NCBI RefSeq assembly: GCF_002192455.1
Contig: NZ_CP021744.1
Span: forward strand, 7,092,501 to 7,156,500
Source: Streptomyces albireticuli
GTDB lineage: Bacteria; Actinomycetota; Actinomycetes; Streptomycetales; Streptomycetaceae
Reading direction: 5' to 3'
DNA length: 64,000 nt
A program made the translations under genes and the position numbers. Within the stretch, counting starts at the first letter, position 1. Each line of letters starts with the position of its first letter. Of this stretch, positions 41,202 through 49,899 are shown in pieces. The notes beneath the pieces were generated by a model. It was not told the origin of the DNA. It saw only the letters and a program-made list of their open reading frames with translations, and made no database searches.

Positions 41202-42681
41202 GCCGTTCGCCTCCGTGCGCGCCCGCGCCACCCTCGGCGCCACGGTCGTGGTCGCCCTGGCCCTCGTGGCGGCCGGGATCACCGTCGTCGGCGTGCTGCG
41301 CGGAGACCTGACGGACCGGGTGTCCTTGCAGTCCGAGGTCCGCGCCCGCACGGTCGCCGGCTCCCAGGCGGCCCTCAACGGCCGCTTCGGCGAAGCCCCC
41401 TTGCCCGAGGACGACGACCAGCTCGTCCAGATCGTCGGCGGCGCCGGCCGCGTCCTCGCCGCGAGCGAGCCGCTGCGCGGACGCGGGCCCCTCACCACGT
41501 ACGACCCCGCCCCCGCGGCCACGCGGAATCATCCGGAGCGCGACGACGACGAGGGCGACGAGCGGGACGACCACGACGGGCCACCACGCCGCGGTCAGGT
41601 CGCCACCGACACCGGCCACAAGACCCTCGCCGTCACCGTCGACGACGAGAAGGCGGAGTACCGCTTCGCCTCCGTCCACGCCACCACGTACGACGGCCGC
41701 ACCTACACCGTCTACGCCGCCACCCCCCTGGACGACGAAGAGGAGACGATCACCTCCGTCACCCGGGCCATGCTCATCGGCCTGCCCCTGCTCCTCCTCG
41801 TCATCGCCGCCGTCACCTGGCTCGTCACCCGCCGCGCGCTGCGCCCCGTCGAGGCCATCCGGTCGCGCATGGCCGAGATCACCTCCAGCCACGACCTGAG
41901 CCGCCGCGTGCCCGAACCGGCCTCGCGGGACGAGGTGGCACGCCTGGCCGCGACCACCAACCAGACCCTGGCCGCCCTGGAGACCTCCGTCGAACGACAG
42001 CGCCGCTTCGTCGCCGACGCCTCCCACGAACTGCGCAACCCCATCGCCAGCCTCCGCACCCAGCTGGAGGTCGCCCACGCCCACCCCGGGCTCCTGGAGA
42101 CCGACGGGCTCCTCGAAGAGGTGATCCGCCTCCAGACACTCGCCGCCGACCTGCTGCTGCTCGCCCGGCTCGACGCCGGCGACGGCGCCGACGCGGGCAC
42201 CGTGGACCTCGCCCGGCTGGTACGCGCGGAACTGGTCCAGCGGGCGGCGACCGACCGGATCACGCCCGGCGTGCGGATCACCGGCGAGAGCCATACGGTG
42301 CCCGGCAACGCCTCCCGGCTCACCCGCGTGCTCGGCAACCTGCTCGACAACGCCCAACGGCATGCCGCCTCGCGGGTGTCCGTGACCCTGAGCGGACAGG
42401 GCGACCGGGTCGTGCTGTCCGTCGGCGACGACGGCGAGGGCGTGCCCGCCGCCGAGCGGGAGCGCGTCTTCGAACGGTTCGTCCGGCTCGACGACGCGCG
42501 CAGCCGTGACGAGGGAGGCGCGGGCCTGGGCCTGGCCATCGCCCGCGACGTCGTACGCCGGCACGGCGGCCGGATCTCGGTGGGCCGGGCCCCGGAGGGC
42601 GGAGCCCTCTTCGAGGTCGAGCTGCCGTGCCTGCGCACCCCCGGCGAACAGTCGCGGACGCCCGGTCCCGGCCAGGCCTGA
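41194..42681 (+). CDS. Sensor histidine kinase
   Basis: 495 residues from GTG 41194, overlapping the regulator gene by 8 bp. TM1 is at about 12-33. The extracytoplasmic loop is about 160 residues and has an Asp/Glu/His-rich stretch (ERDDDEGDERDDHDG). TM2 is at about 195-215, then HAMP, H-box FVADASHELRNPIASL, N-box LGNLLDNAQ, D-box GDDGEGVP, and G-box GGAGLGLAI. The acidic loop mirrors the acidic PepSY partner and suggests a metal or cell-envelope signal. Confidence 0.94.
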   Translation: MSRPFASVRARATLGATVVVALALVAAGITVVGVLRGDLTDRVSLQSEVRARTVAGSQAALNGRFGEAPLPEDDDQLVQIVGGAGRVLAASEPLRGRGPLTTYDPAPAATRNHPERDDDEGDERDDHDGPPRRGQVATDTGHKTLAVTVDDEKAEYRFASVHATTYDGRTYTVYAATPLDDEEETITSVTRAMLIGLPLLLLVIAAVTWLVTRRALRPVEAIRSRMAEITSSHDLSRRVPEPASRDEVARLAATTNQTLAALETSVERQRRFVADASHELRNPIASLRTQLEVAHAHPGLLETDGLLEEVIRLQTLAADLLLLARLDAGDGADAGTVDLARLVRAELVQRAATDRITPGVRITGESHTVPGNASRLTRVLGNLLDNAQRHAASRVSVTLSGQGDRVVLSVGDDGEGVPAAERERVFERFVRLDDARSRDEGGAGLGLAIARDVVRRHGGRISVGRAPEGGALFEVELPCLRTPGEQSRTPGPGQA

Positions 42682-42809
42682 CGCCTTCCCTCCCGCCTGT
42701 CCCGCCGGCGGCGGGCGACGGCCCCCCGAGCTGCCCGCGGTGCGCGTGTGACGCGGGGAACTTAGTGTGGAACCGACCGTGACCACTCCGCGTGGGCGAG
42801 GAGGGCGTG

Positions 42810-44390
42810 GTGCATCACGTCGGGCGCCAGGTCGCGGACGACCGGGAACGCGCCGCCGGCCCGGCCGCGCGACAAGGGGCCGACGCCTTCCGCGCCGCCA
42901 CGAGGGGAGCCCGCCGGTGGCGCGGGCCCGCGCCGTTGGTGTGGGTGGCGGTGGCCTTCGCCGTGGTCCAGCTGGCGGTGATGCCGCTGCGGCTGCCGCT
43001 CGGCTGGGACGAGGCCGTGTACGTGAGCCAGGTCAGCCCCCGGGTGCCGGCCGCGTACTTCAGCGCGCCGCGGGCCCGCGGCATCAGCTGGCTGGCCGCG
43101 CCCGCGGTGCTGCTCAGCGCGTCCGTGGTGGTGCTGCGGGCCTGGATGGTGACGCTCGCCACGGCCGGTCTGGCGGTGGCCTTCTGGCCGTGGCGCCGCC
43201 TGGCCGGCGACGCGGTGACGGCGGTGGCGGCCGCGGCCTTCGCCGGCCTGTGGGTCGTGCAGTTCTACGCCGGCGAGGTCATGCCGAACCTCTACGTGGC
43301 CTACGGGGCGACGGCCGCGACGGGATGGTTCCTGCGGGCCGTGACCGGGCCCGGGCGGCGGGGCGTGATCGCCGTGGCGGTGAGCGTGGCGTTCACCGCG
43401 TCGACGCGCCCGCCCGACGCGGTCTTCCTCGCGCTCGCGCTGCTCACGGCCGTGGTGGTGACGCCCTCCTGGCGCCGGTGGCGGCCGGCGGCCGCCGTGG
43501 CGGGCGGCCTGGCCGCCGGACTGGTGCCGTGGCTCGCCGAGGCGTACACCCGCTTCGACGGGCCGCTGGCCCGGCTGCGGGACGGCAGCGGAGTCCAGGG
43601 CGGCATGGGGTGGACCAACACCCTCGGCATGCACCTGCGCGCCCTGAACGGGCCGCTGCTGTGCCGCCCCTGCCACCTCACCTGGGACTACCCGCCGCTG
43701 TCACTCTGGTGGCTCGCCACGCCCGCCGTGGCCGCCGCGGCCCTGCTCCTGGCCGGGCGCCGGCGCGGCCGGCCCGCCCGCCTCCGGCGCGGTTCGCCGC
43801 GGACGGCCGTGCTCGCTCTGCCGGCGGCCTGCGCGGTGGCGATGTCGGCGCAGTACCTCTTCCTCCTCGACTACGCGGCGCCGCGCTTCCTCATGCCGGC
43901 CTACGCCCAACTCGCCGTCCCCGTCGCGGCCTTCGCCGTGGCCCTGATCCGTGGCGCCGGACGGCGCCGGCGGCCGGCCGTGGCCGTGGTGCTGGGTGTC
44001 TGCTTCGCCCTGCACCTGGTCTCCCAGTACCTGGTGCTCCAGCGGAGGACCGAGGACCAGACGCGCCTGCGCGCCGACACGCTGCGGGCCGCCGGGCTCC
44101 TGCACCGGGCCGGTCTGCGGCCGCCGTGCACGCTGGTCGGCCCCGAGGTCGTCCCCCTCGCCTTCCACGCGGGCTGCTCGTCCGAGGCGCTGAGCGGCAA
44201 CAACGCCTCCGTCACCGTCGGCGAGCTGCTGCGGCGCGTACGGGCGGAGCCGGTGGCCGTCGCCGCCCGCGGTCCGCGGGCGCCGGGGTTCGCGCGCGGC
44301 TGGACGCCGTGTGTGCTGCGGATGCCGGACGGGGCCGACTGGTACCTCCACCTGGCGCCGTCGCCTCGGGTGACAGGGCGCTGCGGCTGA
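42810..44390 (+). CDS. GT-C-like polytopic membrane glycosyltransferase
   Basis: 526 residues from GTG 42810, which has GAGGAGGGC upstream. GTGs at 42792 and 42807 are alternatives. About 10-11 transmembrane helices. GWDEAVYVSQ in the first external loop carries the acidic pair typical of GT-C catalytic sites. This fits polyprenyl-phosphate sugar transferases such as PMT/ArnT-like proteins. No peptide or polymer substrate gene lies nearby. Confidence 0.75.
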   Translation: MHHVGRQVADDRERAAGPAARQGADAFRAATRGARRWRGPAPLVWVAVAFAVVQLAVMPLRLPLGWDEAVYVSQVSPRVPAAYFSAPRARGISWLAAPAVLLSASVVVLRAWMVTLATAGLAVAFWPWRRLAGDAVTAVAAAAFAGLWVVQFYAGEVMPNLYVAYGATAATGWFLRAVTGPGRRGVIAVAVSVAFTASTRPPDAVFLALALLTAVVVTPSWRRWRPAAAVAGGLAAGLVPWLAEAYTRFDGPLARLRDGSGVQGGMGWTNTLGMHLRALNGPLLCRPCHLTWDYPPLSLWWLATPAVAAAALLLAGRRRGRPARLRRGSPRTAVLALPAACAVAMSAQYLFLLDYAAPRFLMPAYAQLAVPVAAFAVALIRGAGRRRRPAVAVVLGVCFALHLVSQYLVLQRRTEDQTRLRADTLRAAGLLHRAGLRPPCTLVGPEVVPLAFHAGCSSEALSGNNASVTVGELLRRVRAEPVAVAARGPRAPGFARGWTPCVLRMPDGADWYLHLAPSPRVTGRCG

Positions 44391-44535
44391 CCGCGCCGGG
44401 GTCAGCGTGTACGCCCTGCCACCCACAAGGGGGGTCTTACCACTGAACGCACCCGCCCCTCGGGCTCCGGGGAGGAGTCTGGTGCGGGTCGTTCCGACCC
44501 GGTATGTGATGACGTCGGAGTCCTGAGGGAGAACC

Positions 44536-44934
44536 GTGAAAGCAGTCAGGTGTCTGGTCGCTCCGCTCGCCGCGGTGCTGGCGCTGACAGCGGGGTCCGC
44601 TTCCGCCGAGGCGCCCGCCAAGCGCGTGGTGCTCACGAAGGCCGACGCCGGGAGAGCCTTGGAGGTGTCTCCCGGTACCGACATCGAGGTGCGCCTCGCC
44701 CGCTATTACGACAAGCCGCGTACGTACACCTGGGACGTCCCGCAGACCAGCGACGCCGTGGTGCTCAGGCGGGCGGAGGGCCGCACGACACCGGAAGGCA
44801 GCGCCTCCGCGGTGTTCCACGCGAAGAACGAGGGTGTCGCGACGATCAGCGTCACCCGCAAGTGCCGCCCCGACTCCGGCCACATCTGCCCTTTGATCAT
44901 CGTGCCGTGGAAGGCCAAGGTCGAGGTGAAGTGA
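44536..44934 (+). CDS. Secreted chagasin-like (I42) protein
   Basis: 132 residues from GTG 44536, with GAGGGAGAACC upstream. The signal peptide is about 1-24 (SASA). The mature domain is an Ig-like beta sandwich: TYTWDVP, ASAVFHAKNEGVATISVTRK and CPLIIVPWKAKVEV with a final PW loop. These positions correspond to the three loops of I42 cysteine-protease inhibitors, though the match is weak. Two Cys could form a disulfide. It may inhibit cysteine peptidases. Confidence 0.65.
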   Translation: MKAVRCLVAPLAAVLALTAGSASAEAPAKRVVLTKADAGRALEVSPGTDIEVRLARYYDKPRTYTWDVPQTSDAVVLRRAEGRTTPEGSASAVFHAKNEGVATISVTRKCRPDSGHICPLIIVPWKAKVEVK

Positions 44935-44956
44935 GCCGCGCGGCCCGGGCCTTCGA

Positions 44957-44992
44957 CCGCTCCCGCCGGTGCCGCGGCACCGGCGGGAGCGG
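44957..44992. terminator. 17-bp bidirectional hairpin terminator
   Basis: Arms 44957-44973 and 44976-44992 pair perfectly with GC between them. It lies between the chagasin-like gene and the convergent aldo/keto reductase gene. Confidence 0.85.
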
Positions 44993-44998
44993 CGCGGC

Positions 44999-45985
44999 TC
45001 AATTGCCGACGAGGTTGAGGCCGGTCGCGTCGTAGCGGTTGCCGGCGATCCGCTCGGGCGGCGCGGCGGCCTCGATGGCGGCGAGGTCCCCGGGGGTCAG
45101 CTCCACGTCCAGGGCGGCGAGGTTCTCCTCCAGGTAGCGCTGCCGGCGGGTGCCGGGGATCGGCACCACGTCGTCGCCCCGGTGCTGGACCCAGGCCAGG
45201 GCGAGCTGGCCGGTGGTGACGCCCTTCGCCGCGGCCAGCTCGTCGAGCTTCGCCACGACGGCCAGGTTCCGTTCGAGGTTGCCGTCGGCGAAGCGCGGCT
45301 GGGTGCGCCGCAGGTCGGTCGCCGCCATCCCCTCGACCGAGTGGTAACGGCCGGTGAGGAAGCCGCGTCCGAGCGGGGAGAAGGGGACCAGGCCGATGCC
45401 GAGTTCGCGGCAGACCGGGGCGGTCTCCGCCTCCAGGTCGCGGGTCCACAGCGACCACTCGCTCTGGAGCGCGGCGATCGGGTGCACCGCGTGCGCGCGC
45501 CGGATGGTGCCCACGCCCGCCTCGGACAGCCCGAGGTGGCGGACCTTGCCCTCCCGCACCAGCTCGGCCATGGCGCCGACGGTCTCCTCGATCGGCACGT
45601 CGGGGTCGACGCGGTGCTGGTAGTAGAGGTCGATGTGGTCGACGCCGAGCCGGCGCAGCGACGCCTCGCAGGCCTGGCGTACGTAGGCGGCGTCGCCGCG
45701 GATGAGGGTGGGCTCGCCCAGGCGGTTGGCGAAGCCGAACTTCGTGGCCAGCACCACCTGGTCGCGGCGCCCGGCGACGGCCTTTCCGATCAGCTCCTCG
45801 TTGTGCCCGGCACCGTAGAAGTCGGCGGTGTCCAGCAAGGTCACCCCGAGGTCGAGGGCGCGGTGCACTGTCGCGATCGACTGCGCGTCGTCCGCGGCGC
45901 CGTAGACGTGGCTCATGCCCATGCACCCCAGGCCCTGCGCGGAGACGGTCAGGTCACCCAGGCGGCGGGTGGGGACGTCGTTCAT
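44999..45985 (-). CDS. Aldo/keto reductase
   Basis: 328 residues from ATG 45985, with GGAGGCAGCAGC upstream. The AKR barrel has Asp52 and Tyr57 (LLDTADFYGAGHNEELIG), Lys82 (VLATKFGF) and a catalytic His in YYQHRVDP. The NADP-binding end is VPIPGTRRQRYLEENL. It reduces an aldehyde or ketone with NADPH. Its promoter has the 19-bp spacer of MerR-controlled promoters. Confidence 0.93.
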   Translation of the reverse strand: MNDVPTRRLGDLTVSAQGLGCMGMSHVYGAADDAQSIATVHRALDLGVTLLDTADFYGAGHNEELIGKAVAGRRDQVVLATKFGFANRLGEPTLIRGDAAYVRQACEASLRRLGVDHIDLYYQHRVDPDVPIEETVGAMAELVREGKVRHLGLSEAGVGTIRRAHAVHPIAALQSEWSLWTRDLEAETAPVCRELGIGLVPFSPLGRGFLTGRYHSVEGMAATDLRRTQPRFADGNLERNLAVVAKLDELAAAKGVTTGQLALAWVQHRGDDVVPIPGTRRQRYLEENLAALDVELTPGDLAAIEAAAPPERIAGNRYDATGLNLVGN

Positions 45986-46021
45986 GCTGCTGCCTCCTGA
46001 TGTCGGAATCATCAGTTCAGG

Positions 46022-46052
46022 ACGCTAGGTGCTGGAGTGCGCTCCAAGTCAA
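46022..46052 (-). promoter_or_regulatory. MerR-type promoter with 19-bp spacer
   Basis: On the minus strand a -35 TTGACT (46052-46047) and a -10 TAGCGT (46027-46022) are 19 bp apart, with the near-palindrome TGGAG..CTCCA (46033-46046) filling the spacer. Over-long spacers with a dyad are typical of MerR-family activators. Confidence 0.7.
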
Positions 46053-46231
46053 ACGGGCGCCGTGCCCGTGCCTCCGGAGGCCGGGCGGTCCCCGCTCCCA
46101 GGCGTGCGGACGATCGCCCTCCGGGCGGGGGCGTGGCGCCGCCGTCGTCCGGACACTCCCACGAAGCCGTGCCGCCTGTGATTCTGGAACGCGGTCCCGC
46201 TCCACCGACTCCTCACCCTGGAGGCTGTTCG

Positions 46232-47542
46232 ATGGTTCTGCCCAGACGTCATGTGCTCGCCTCGCTCGGCGCCGTCGCCGCGATCCCCGCGGCGGCCCGG
46301 GGCGCGTCGGAGGAATCGCCCCCGCTGGCCGTCCCCGCCGGTGCCCGGCCCGAGGAGGTCGCCCGGGACGAGGGGTTCTGGCGTGCGGTCGCCCGGCAGT
46401 ACCGGGTGAGCCGGGAATTCGTCAACCTGGAGAACGGCTACTACGGGATCATGCCGGAGGTCGTGCGCCGCGCCAACGCCCGTAACGTCGAGCGTCTCAA
46501 CTCGCTCAACTCCTACCTCCTGCGGACCACTTACAAGGCGGAGGCCGAGGAGATCAGGAGACGTACGGCCGCCGTCGCCGGTGTGCCCACGGAGGAGATC
46601 GCCCTCACCCGCTGCGGCACCGAAGCGCTCCAGAACCTCATCGGCGGCTACAACCGGCTGCGGCCCGGCGACGACGTCATGTACGCCGACCTCGACTACT
46701 ACAGCATGCAGTACGCCATGAACTGGCTGAAGGACCGCCGTGGCGCGGGGATCGTGCGCATCGCCGTCCCCGAACCCGCCACCCGCCAGGCCGTGCTGGA
46801 GACCTACGCCGAGGCGCTGCGCGCGCACCCGCGCGTCAGACTGCTGCTGCTCAGCCACATGAACAACCGCACCGGCCTGGTCACCCCCGTGCGCGAGATC
46901 GTCGCCGCCGCCCGGGAGCGGGACGTCGATGTGATCGTCGACGCGGCGCACTCCTGGGGGCAGCTGGACTTCGCCCTCCCCGATCTCGGCGCGGACTTCG
47001 TCGGCCTGTCCCTGCACAAGTGGATGGGCGCGCCGCTCGGCACGGGCTTCCTCCACATCCGCCGGAGCCGCCTCGCCGACATCGACCCCGTCTTCGCCGA
47101 CGAGACCTACCCGGTCACCGACATCCGCTCACGCGTCCACTCCGGGACGATGGACGTCGCGCCCGTGCTCTCCGTGCCCACGGCGCTGGACTTCCACCGG
47201 GCCCTGGGCGGCGGCCCCGTCAAACAGGCCAGGCTGCGCTATCTGCGCGACCGCTGGGTCCGCGCGGCCCGGGACCTGCCCGGCCTGGAGGTGCTCACCC
47301 CCGACGAACCCGCGATGTACGGCGGGATCACGTCGTTCCGGGTCACCGGACGGACCTCCGAGGCGGACAACACCGCGATCGCGCGGTACCTGTTCGACGA
47401 GTACAAGATCTTCACCGTCCGTCGCGGCGGGCCGGTGAAGGGCGACTGTGTCAGGGTGACGCCCGCGCTCTTCACGGGCCGGGACGACATCGACCGGTTC
47501 AGTGCGGCGCTGCGGGACGTGTCCCGGCGGTTCCGCCCCTGA
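46232..47542 (+). CDS. Secreted class V PLP-dependent aminotransferase (CefD-like)
   Basis: 436 residues from ATG 46232, with CTGGAGGCTGTTCG upstream. A Tat-like signal (PRRHVLASLGAVAAIPAA) is unusual for a PLP enzyme, but this subgroup, isopenicillin-N-epimerase-like, often has it, since folded cofactor proteins use Tat. The Schiff-base Lys263 lies in GLSLHKWMGAP. DAAHSWG holds the PLP-contacting Asp and His. Substrate unknown, likely an amino-acid derivative outside the cell. Confidence 0.87.
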   Translation: MVLPRRHVLASLGAVAAIPAAARGASEESPPLAVPAGARPEEVARDEGFWRAVARQYRVSREFVNLENGYYGIMPEVVRRANARNVERLNSLNSYLLRTTYKAEAEEIRRRTAAVAGVPTEEIALTRCGTEALQNLIGGYNRLRPGDDVMYADLDYYSMQYAMNWLKDRRGAGIVRIAVPEPATRQAVLETYAEALRAHPRVRLLLLSHMNNRTGLVTPVREIVAAARERDVDVIVDAAHSWGQLDFALPDLGADFVGLSLHKWMGAPLGTGFLHIRRSRLADIDPVFADETYPVTDIRSRVHSGTMDVAPVLSVPTALDFHRALGGGPVKQARLRYLRDRWVRAARDLPGLEVLTPDEPAMYGGITSFRVTGRTSEADNTAIARYLFDEYKIFTVRRGGPVKGDCVRVTPALFTGRDDIDRFSAALRDVSRRFRP

Positions 47543-47555
47543 CCGTCCGGCCCCT

Positions 47556-48452
47556 TCAGTGCTCCGGGGAGCGGTCGGCCGGGGCGCCGAGCAGGCGTTC
47601 CGTCTCGGTGACGACGACGCCGGGCTCGGACGTGGGGACCATGTGGTCGGCCTGCCGGGCCAGCACGTGCCGTCCGCGCGGCGACTGCCGCGCCCGGTAG
47701 GCGTGGGACTCGTTCACGGCCTTCCGGGCCTGTGCGCTCATGCCGGGGGTGGGGCGGGTCGCGGAGATGACGGTGACGGGGAGGTCGCCGAGTCCCGGCG
47801 GCCGGCCGAGCAGGGCGCGCAGGTCGGCCTCGACGCGGGCCTGTTCGGCCCCCATGGTGCGCACCGCCGCGACGGTGAAGGCCTCCGCGCGCATGTCGGC
47901 GGCGGCGTCGGGCGGCAGGGCGGCGGTCACCTTGCGGAAGAGGAGGCCGAACACCCCGAGGCGGGCCAGCAGCAGGGCCGCCCGGTAGCGGACCCTCTCC
48001 AGCCTGCGGATGGAAGGCTCGAAGAGCAGGTCGCAGGTCTCGTCGGTGGGGTCGACCAGCACGAGACCCGCGATCCGTTCGGGCCGGGCCGCCGCGGCGA
48101 GGCGCACGACCGGGCCGCCCCAGCTGTGCCCCACCAGGACGAACGGTCCCGGCCCGAGGTGGTCGAGCAGGTCGCCCAGGTCGTCGGCGAGCCTGGCGAG
48201 GTGGCGCCGGCCGGACGGATCCGGGGCGCTGCGGCCCAGGCCACTGCGGTCGTAGACCACCGCCCGGGCCGATCCGGCCACGGCCCGCTGGACGAGCGCC
48301 CAGTACGAGCGGGGCGACGCCAGGCCTCCCTCGAACACCACGGTGGCCCTTCCACCGCCGTCCGCCGGCCCCGGGTGTTCCATGAAGAACAGCTCGCGGC
48401 CGTCGCGGGTCCGCGCGGTGCCCGGTATGCCTTGACTGTGCTGTCGCTGCAT
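47556..48452 (-). CDS. Alpha/beta hydrolase preceded by an iron box
   Basis: 298 residues from ATG 48452. GHSWGG carries Ser110. His in ARQADHMVP and an Asp in VLVDPTDE complete a triad-like set. No signal peptide, so cytoplasmic. The promoter has an iron box (48502-48517), so it should be induced in iron starvation. This makes a siderophore-related esterase possible, though other roles are open. It converges on the class V aminotransferase gene with a 13-bp gap. Confidence 0.87.
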   Translation of the reverse strand: MQRQHSQGIPGTARTRDGRELFFMEHPGPADGGGRATVVFEGGLASPRSYWALVQRAVAGSARAVVYDRSGLGRSAPDPSGRRHLARLADDLGDLLDHLGPGPFVLVGHSWGGPVVRLAAAARPERIAGLVLVDPTDETCDLLFEPSIRRLERVRYRAALLLARLGVFGLLFRKVTAALPPDAAADMRAEAFTVAAVRTMGAEQARVEADLRALLGRPPGLGDLPVTVISATRPTPGMSAQARKAVNESHAYRARQSPRGRHVLARQADHMVPTSEPGVVVTETERLLGAPADRSPEH

Positions 48453-48501
48453 GGTGACCGTCCTCAGAAGCGGATACGGTGAGCCGTTCGACCGAAGGGG
48501 G

Positions 48502-48517
48502 CTTAGGTTAGCCTAAG
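48502..48517 (-). promoter_or_regulatory. Iron box (DmdR/IdeR operator)
   Basis: CTTAGG-TTAG-CCTAAG, a 6-4-6 dyad close to TTAGGTTAGGCTAACCTAA, starts 50 bp upstream of the hydrolase start codon. Being symmetrical, it could also serve a rightward promoter, but no gene follows that way. Confidence 0.75.
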
Positions 48518-48619
48518 TTGCCGGTGAGTGGTCACGGTCATGCCCCGGGACCCGCGCGCGCCGGAAGCCGGGCGGCCCTTCCGCTCAGGACCGGGGCCGG
48601 GTGCGGCGGATGGGGTCGC

Positions 48620-48727
48620 CTAAGGGGTCGCGGCGCGCGAACTACCCTCCGGGACACGGGCGATCCGGGCCAGGGCCGGGACGTCCAGCGGCCGCGTGGG
48701 GGCGCGGTCCATCGCGTCCCGTGCCCG
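48620..48727 (-). pseudogene. Remnant of an AraC-family regulator
   Basis: The minus-strand frame ending at 48620 reads RARDAMDRAPTRPLDVPALA and then RIARVPEGSS before the stop. This is the usual N-terminus of compact AraC regulators (the first HTH helices, MDR-Y-x-PLDVxxLAR-A). Everything after the first about 30 residues, including the recognition helices, is gone. It is best read as a truncated gene. Confidence 0.6.
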
Positions 48728-48828
48728 CGGCGTGCGGCGTCGGCGTCTTCCGCGGCGCGGCTCACGGCGCCGTCCACGCACGGGCGCGCCGGGCGGAACG
48801 GCGCGCGTCACAAGCCCGGGGCCCGGCG

Positions 48829-49770
48829 TCACCCCGCGGTGGCCGTTCGCCCGCGCCACCAGTCCACCGTCGCCCCGACCTGCTCGTCGACGGGGGTGGC
48901 GCGTACCGCGAACTCGGCTTCGTAGGCGCTCGAATCCATGACGAAGGGCCGGTCGAACTGGTAGCGGATCTCCTTCAGTTCGCGGAGCAGCGGCGAGAAG
49001 AGCGACGCGACCCCCAGCGCGGCCGGCGGGGTGCCGCGCACCGCGACCGGCCCCGTGTGCGCCCGGTCGGCGAGCCGGCCGACCATCCGGCGGACGGACA
49101 GCGGGGGCTCCGTCGGGACGTGCCAGGCGCGCCCCCAGGCCCGCTCCTCGCCCGCGACCTCGGCCAGGGCCCTGGCCACGTCGGGGAGATAGCTCCAGCT
49201 GTGCGGGGCGTCCGGGTCCCCGAGCGTGGCGACCGGCCTGCCGCGCAGCACCCGCGGCACCACCCGCCCGGCCAGGTGCCCGCCGTCGGTCACGCCGGGC
49301 CCGAAGAAGTCCGAGGCCCGCACCTCGACCGCCCTGACGCGACCTTGCTCGTGCAGGCTCCGCGCCCGCTCCCAGACGGCGGCCCGCACCCGCCCCTTGG
49401 CGCCGGTCGCGGCGAGCGGCAGTTCCTCGGTCATGGGGCCGTCCACCGGGCCGTAGCCGTAGAGGTTGCCCAGCATGACCAGGACGGCCCCGGTCGCCTC
49501 GGCCGCCGCGCAGAGGGAGGAGGCCAGCGGCGGCCAGTCGCTCGCCCAGCGGTGGTACGGCGGCGCGGCACAGCTGTAGATCGCGGCCGCGCCCCGGGCT
49601 GCCTCGGTCAGCCGCTCGCCGTCCGCCGCGTCCGTCGCCACGTGTTCGATGCAGGGCTCCGGGCTCCGGCCCGACCTCGTGACGACCCGCACGGTATGAC
49701 CCCGCCCGGCCAGCAGCCGGGCGGTGGCCGCCCCGGCGGGCCCGAATCCCACTACGACACAAAGACTCAC
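48829..49770 (-). CDS. NAD-dependent epimerase/dehydratase-like protein
   Basis: 313 residues. The extended-SDR start VVVGFGPAGAATARLLAGRG differs from the usual GxxGxxG. The YxxxK site is absent, since the YGYGPVDGPMTEELP region has GNLYGY instead. End region SWSYLPDVARALAEVAG is family-typical. Probably a reductase or epimerase-like protein with weak or altered chemistry. It is divergent from the mycothiol-type gene. Confidence 0.82.
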   Translation of the reverse strand: MSLCVVVGFGPAGAATARLLAGRGHTVRVVTRSGRSPEPCIEHVATDAADGERLTEAARGAAAIYSCAAPPYHRWASDWPPLASSLCAAAEATGAVLVMLGNLYGYGPVDGPMTEELPLAATGAKGRVRAAVWERARSLHEQGRVRAVEVRASDFFGPGVTDGGHLAGRVVPRVLRGRPVATLGDPDAPHSWSYLPDVARALAEVAGEERAWGRAWHVPTEPPLSVRRMVGRLADRAHTGPVAVRGTPPAALGVASLFSPLLRELKEIRYQFDRPFVMDSSAYEAEFAVRATPVDEQVGATVDWWRGRTATAG

Positions 49771-49899
49771 CCGCGCACCCTAGCGCGCGCGAGTGATCTC
49801 TCCCCTGTGCCAGGTCGTCGCAGGTCGGAGGCGGGTGACCGGCCGGCCCGGCCGGAAATCCGCCCGCGTCGGCGCGCGCCCCTCGCTACCTTGGTCGCC

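Larger units (their letters stand above)
48453..48828. other. Intergenic region with an AraC-gene remnant and an iron box
   Basis: 376 bp. It holds the iron box (48502-48517) and the AraC-like remnant (48620-48727, separate entry). The rest shows no coding signal or other feature. Confidence 0.5.
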
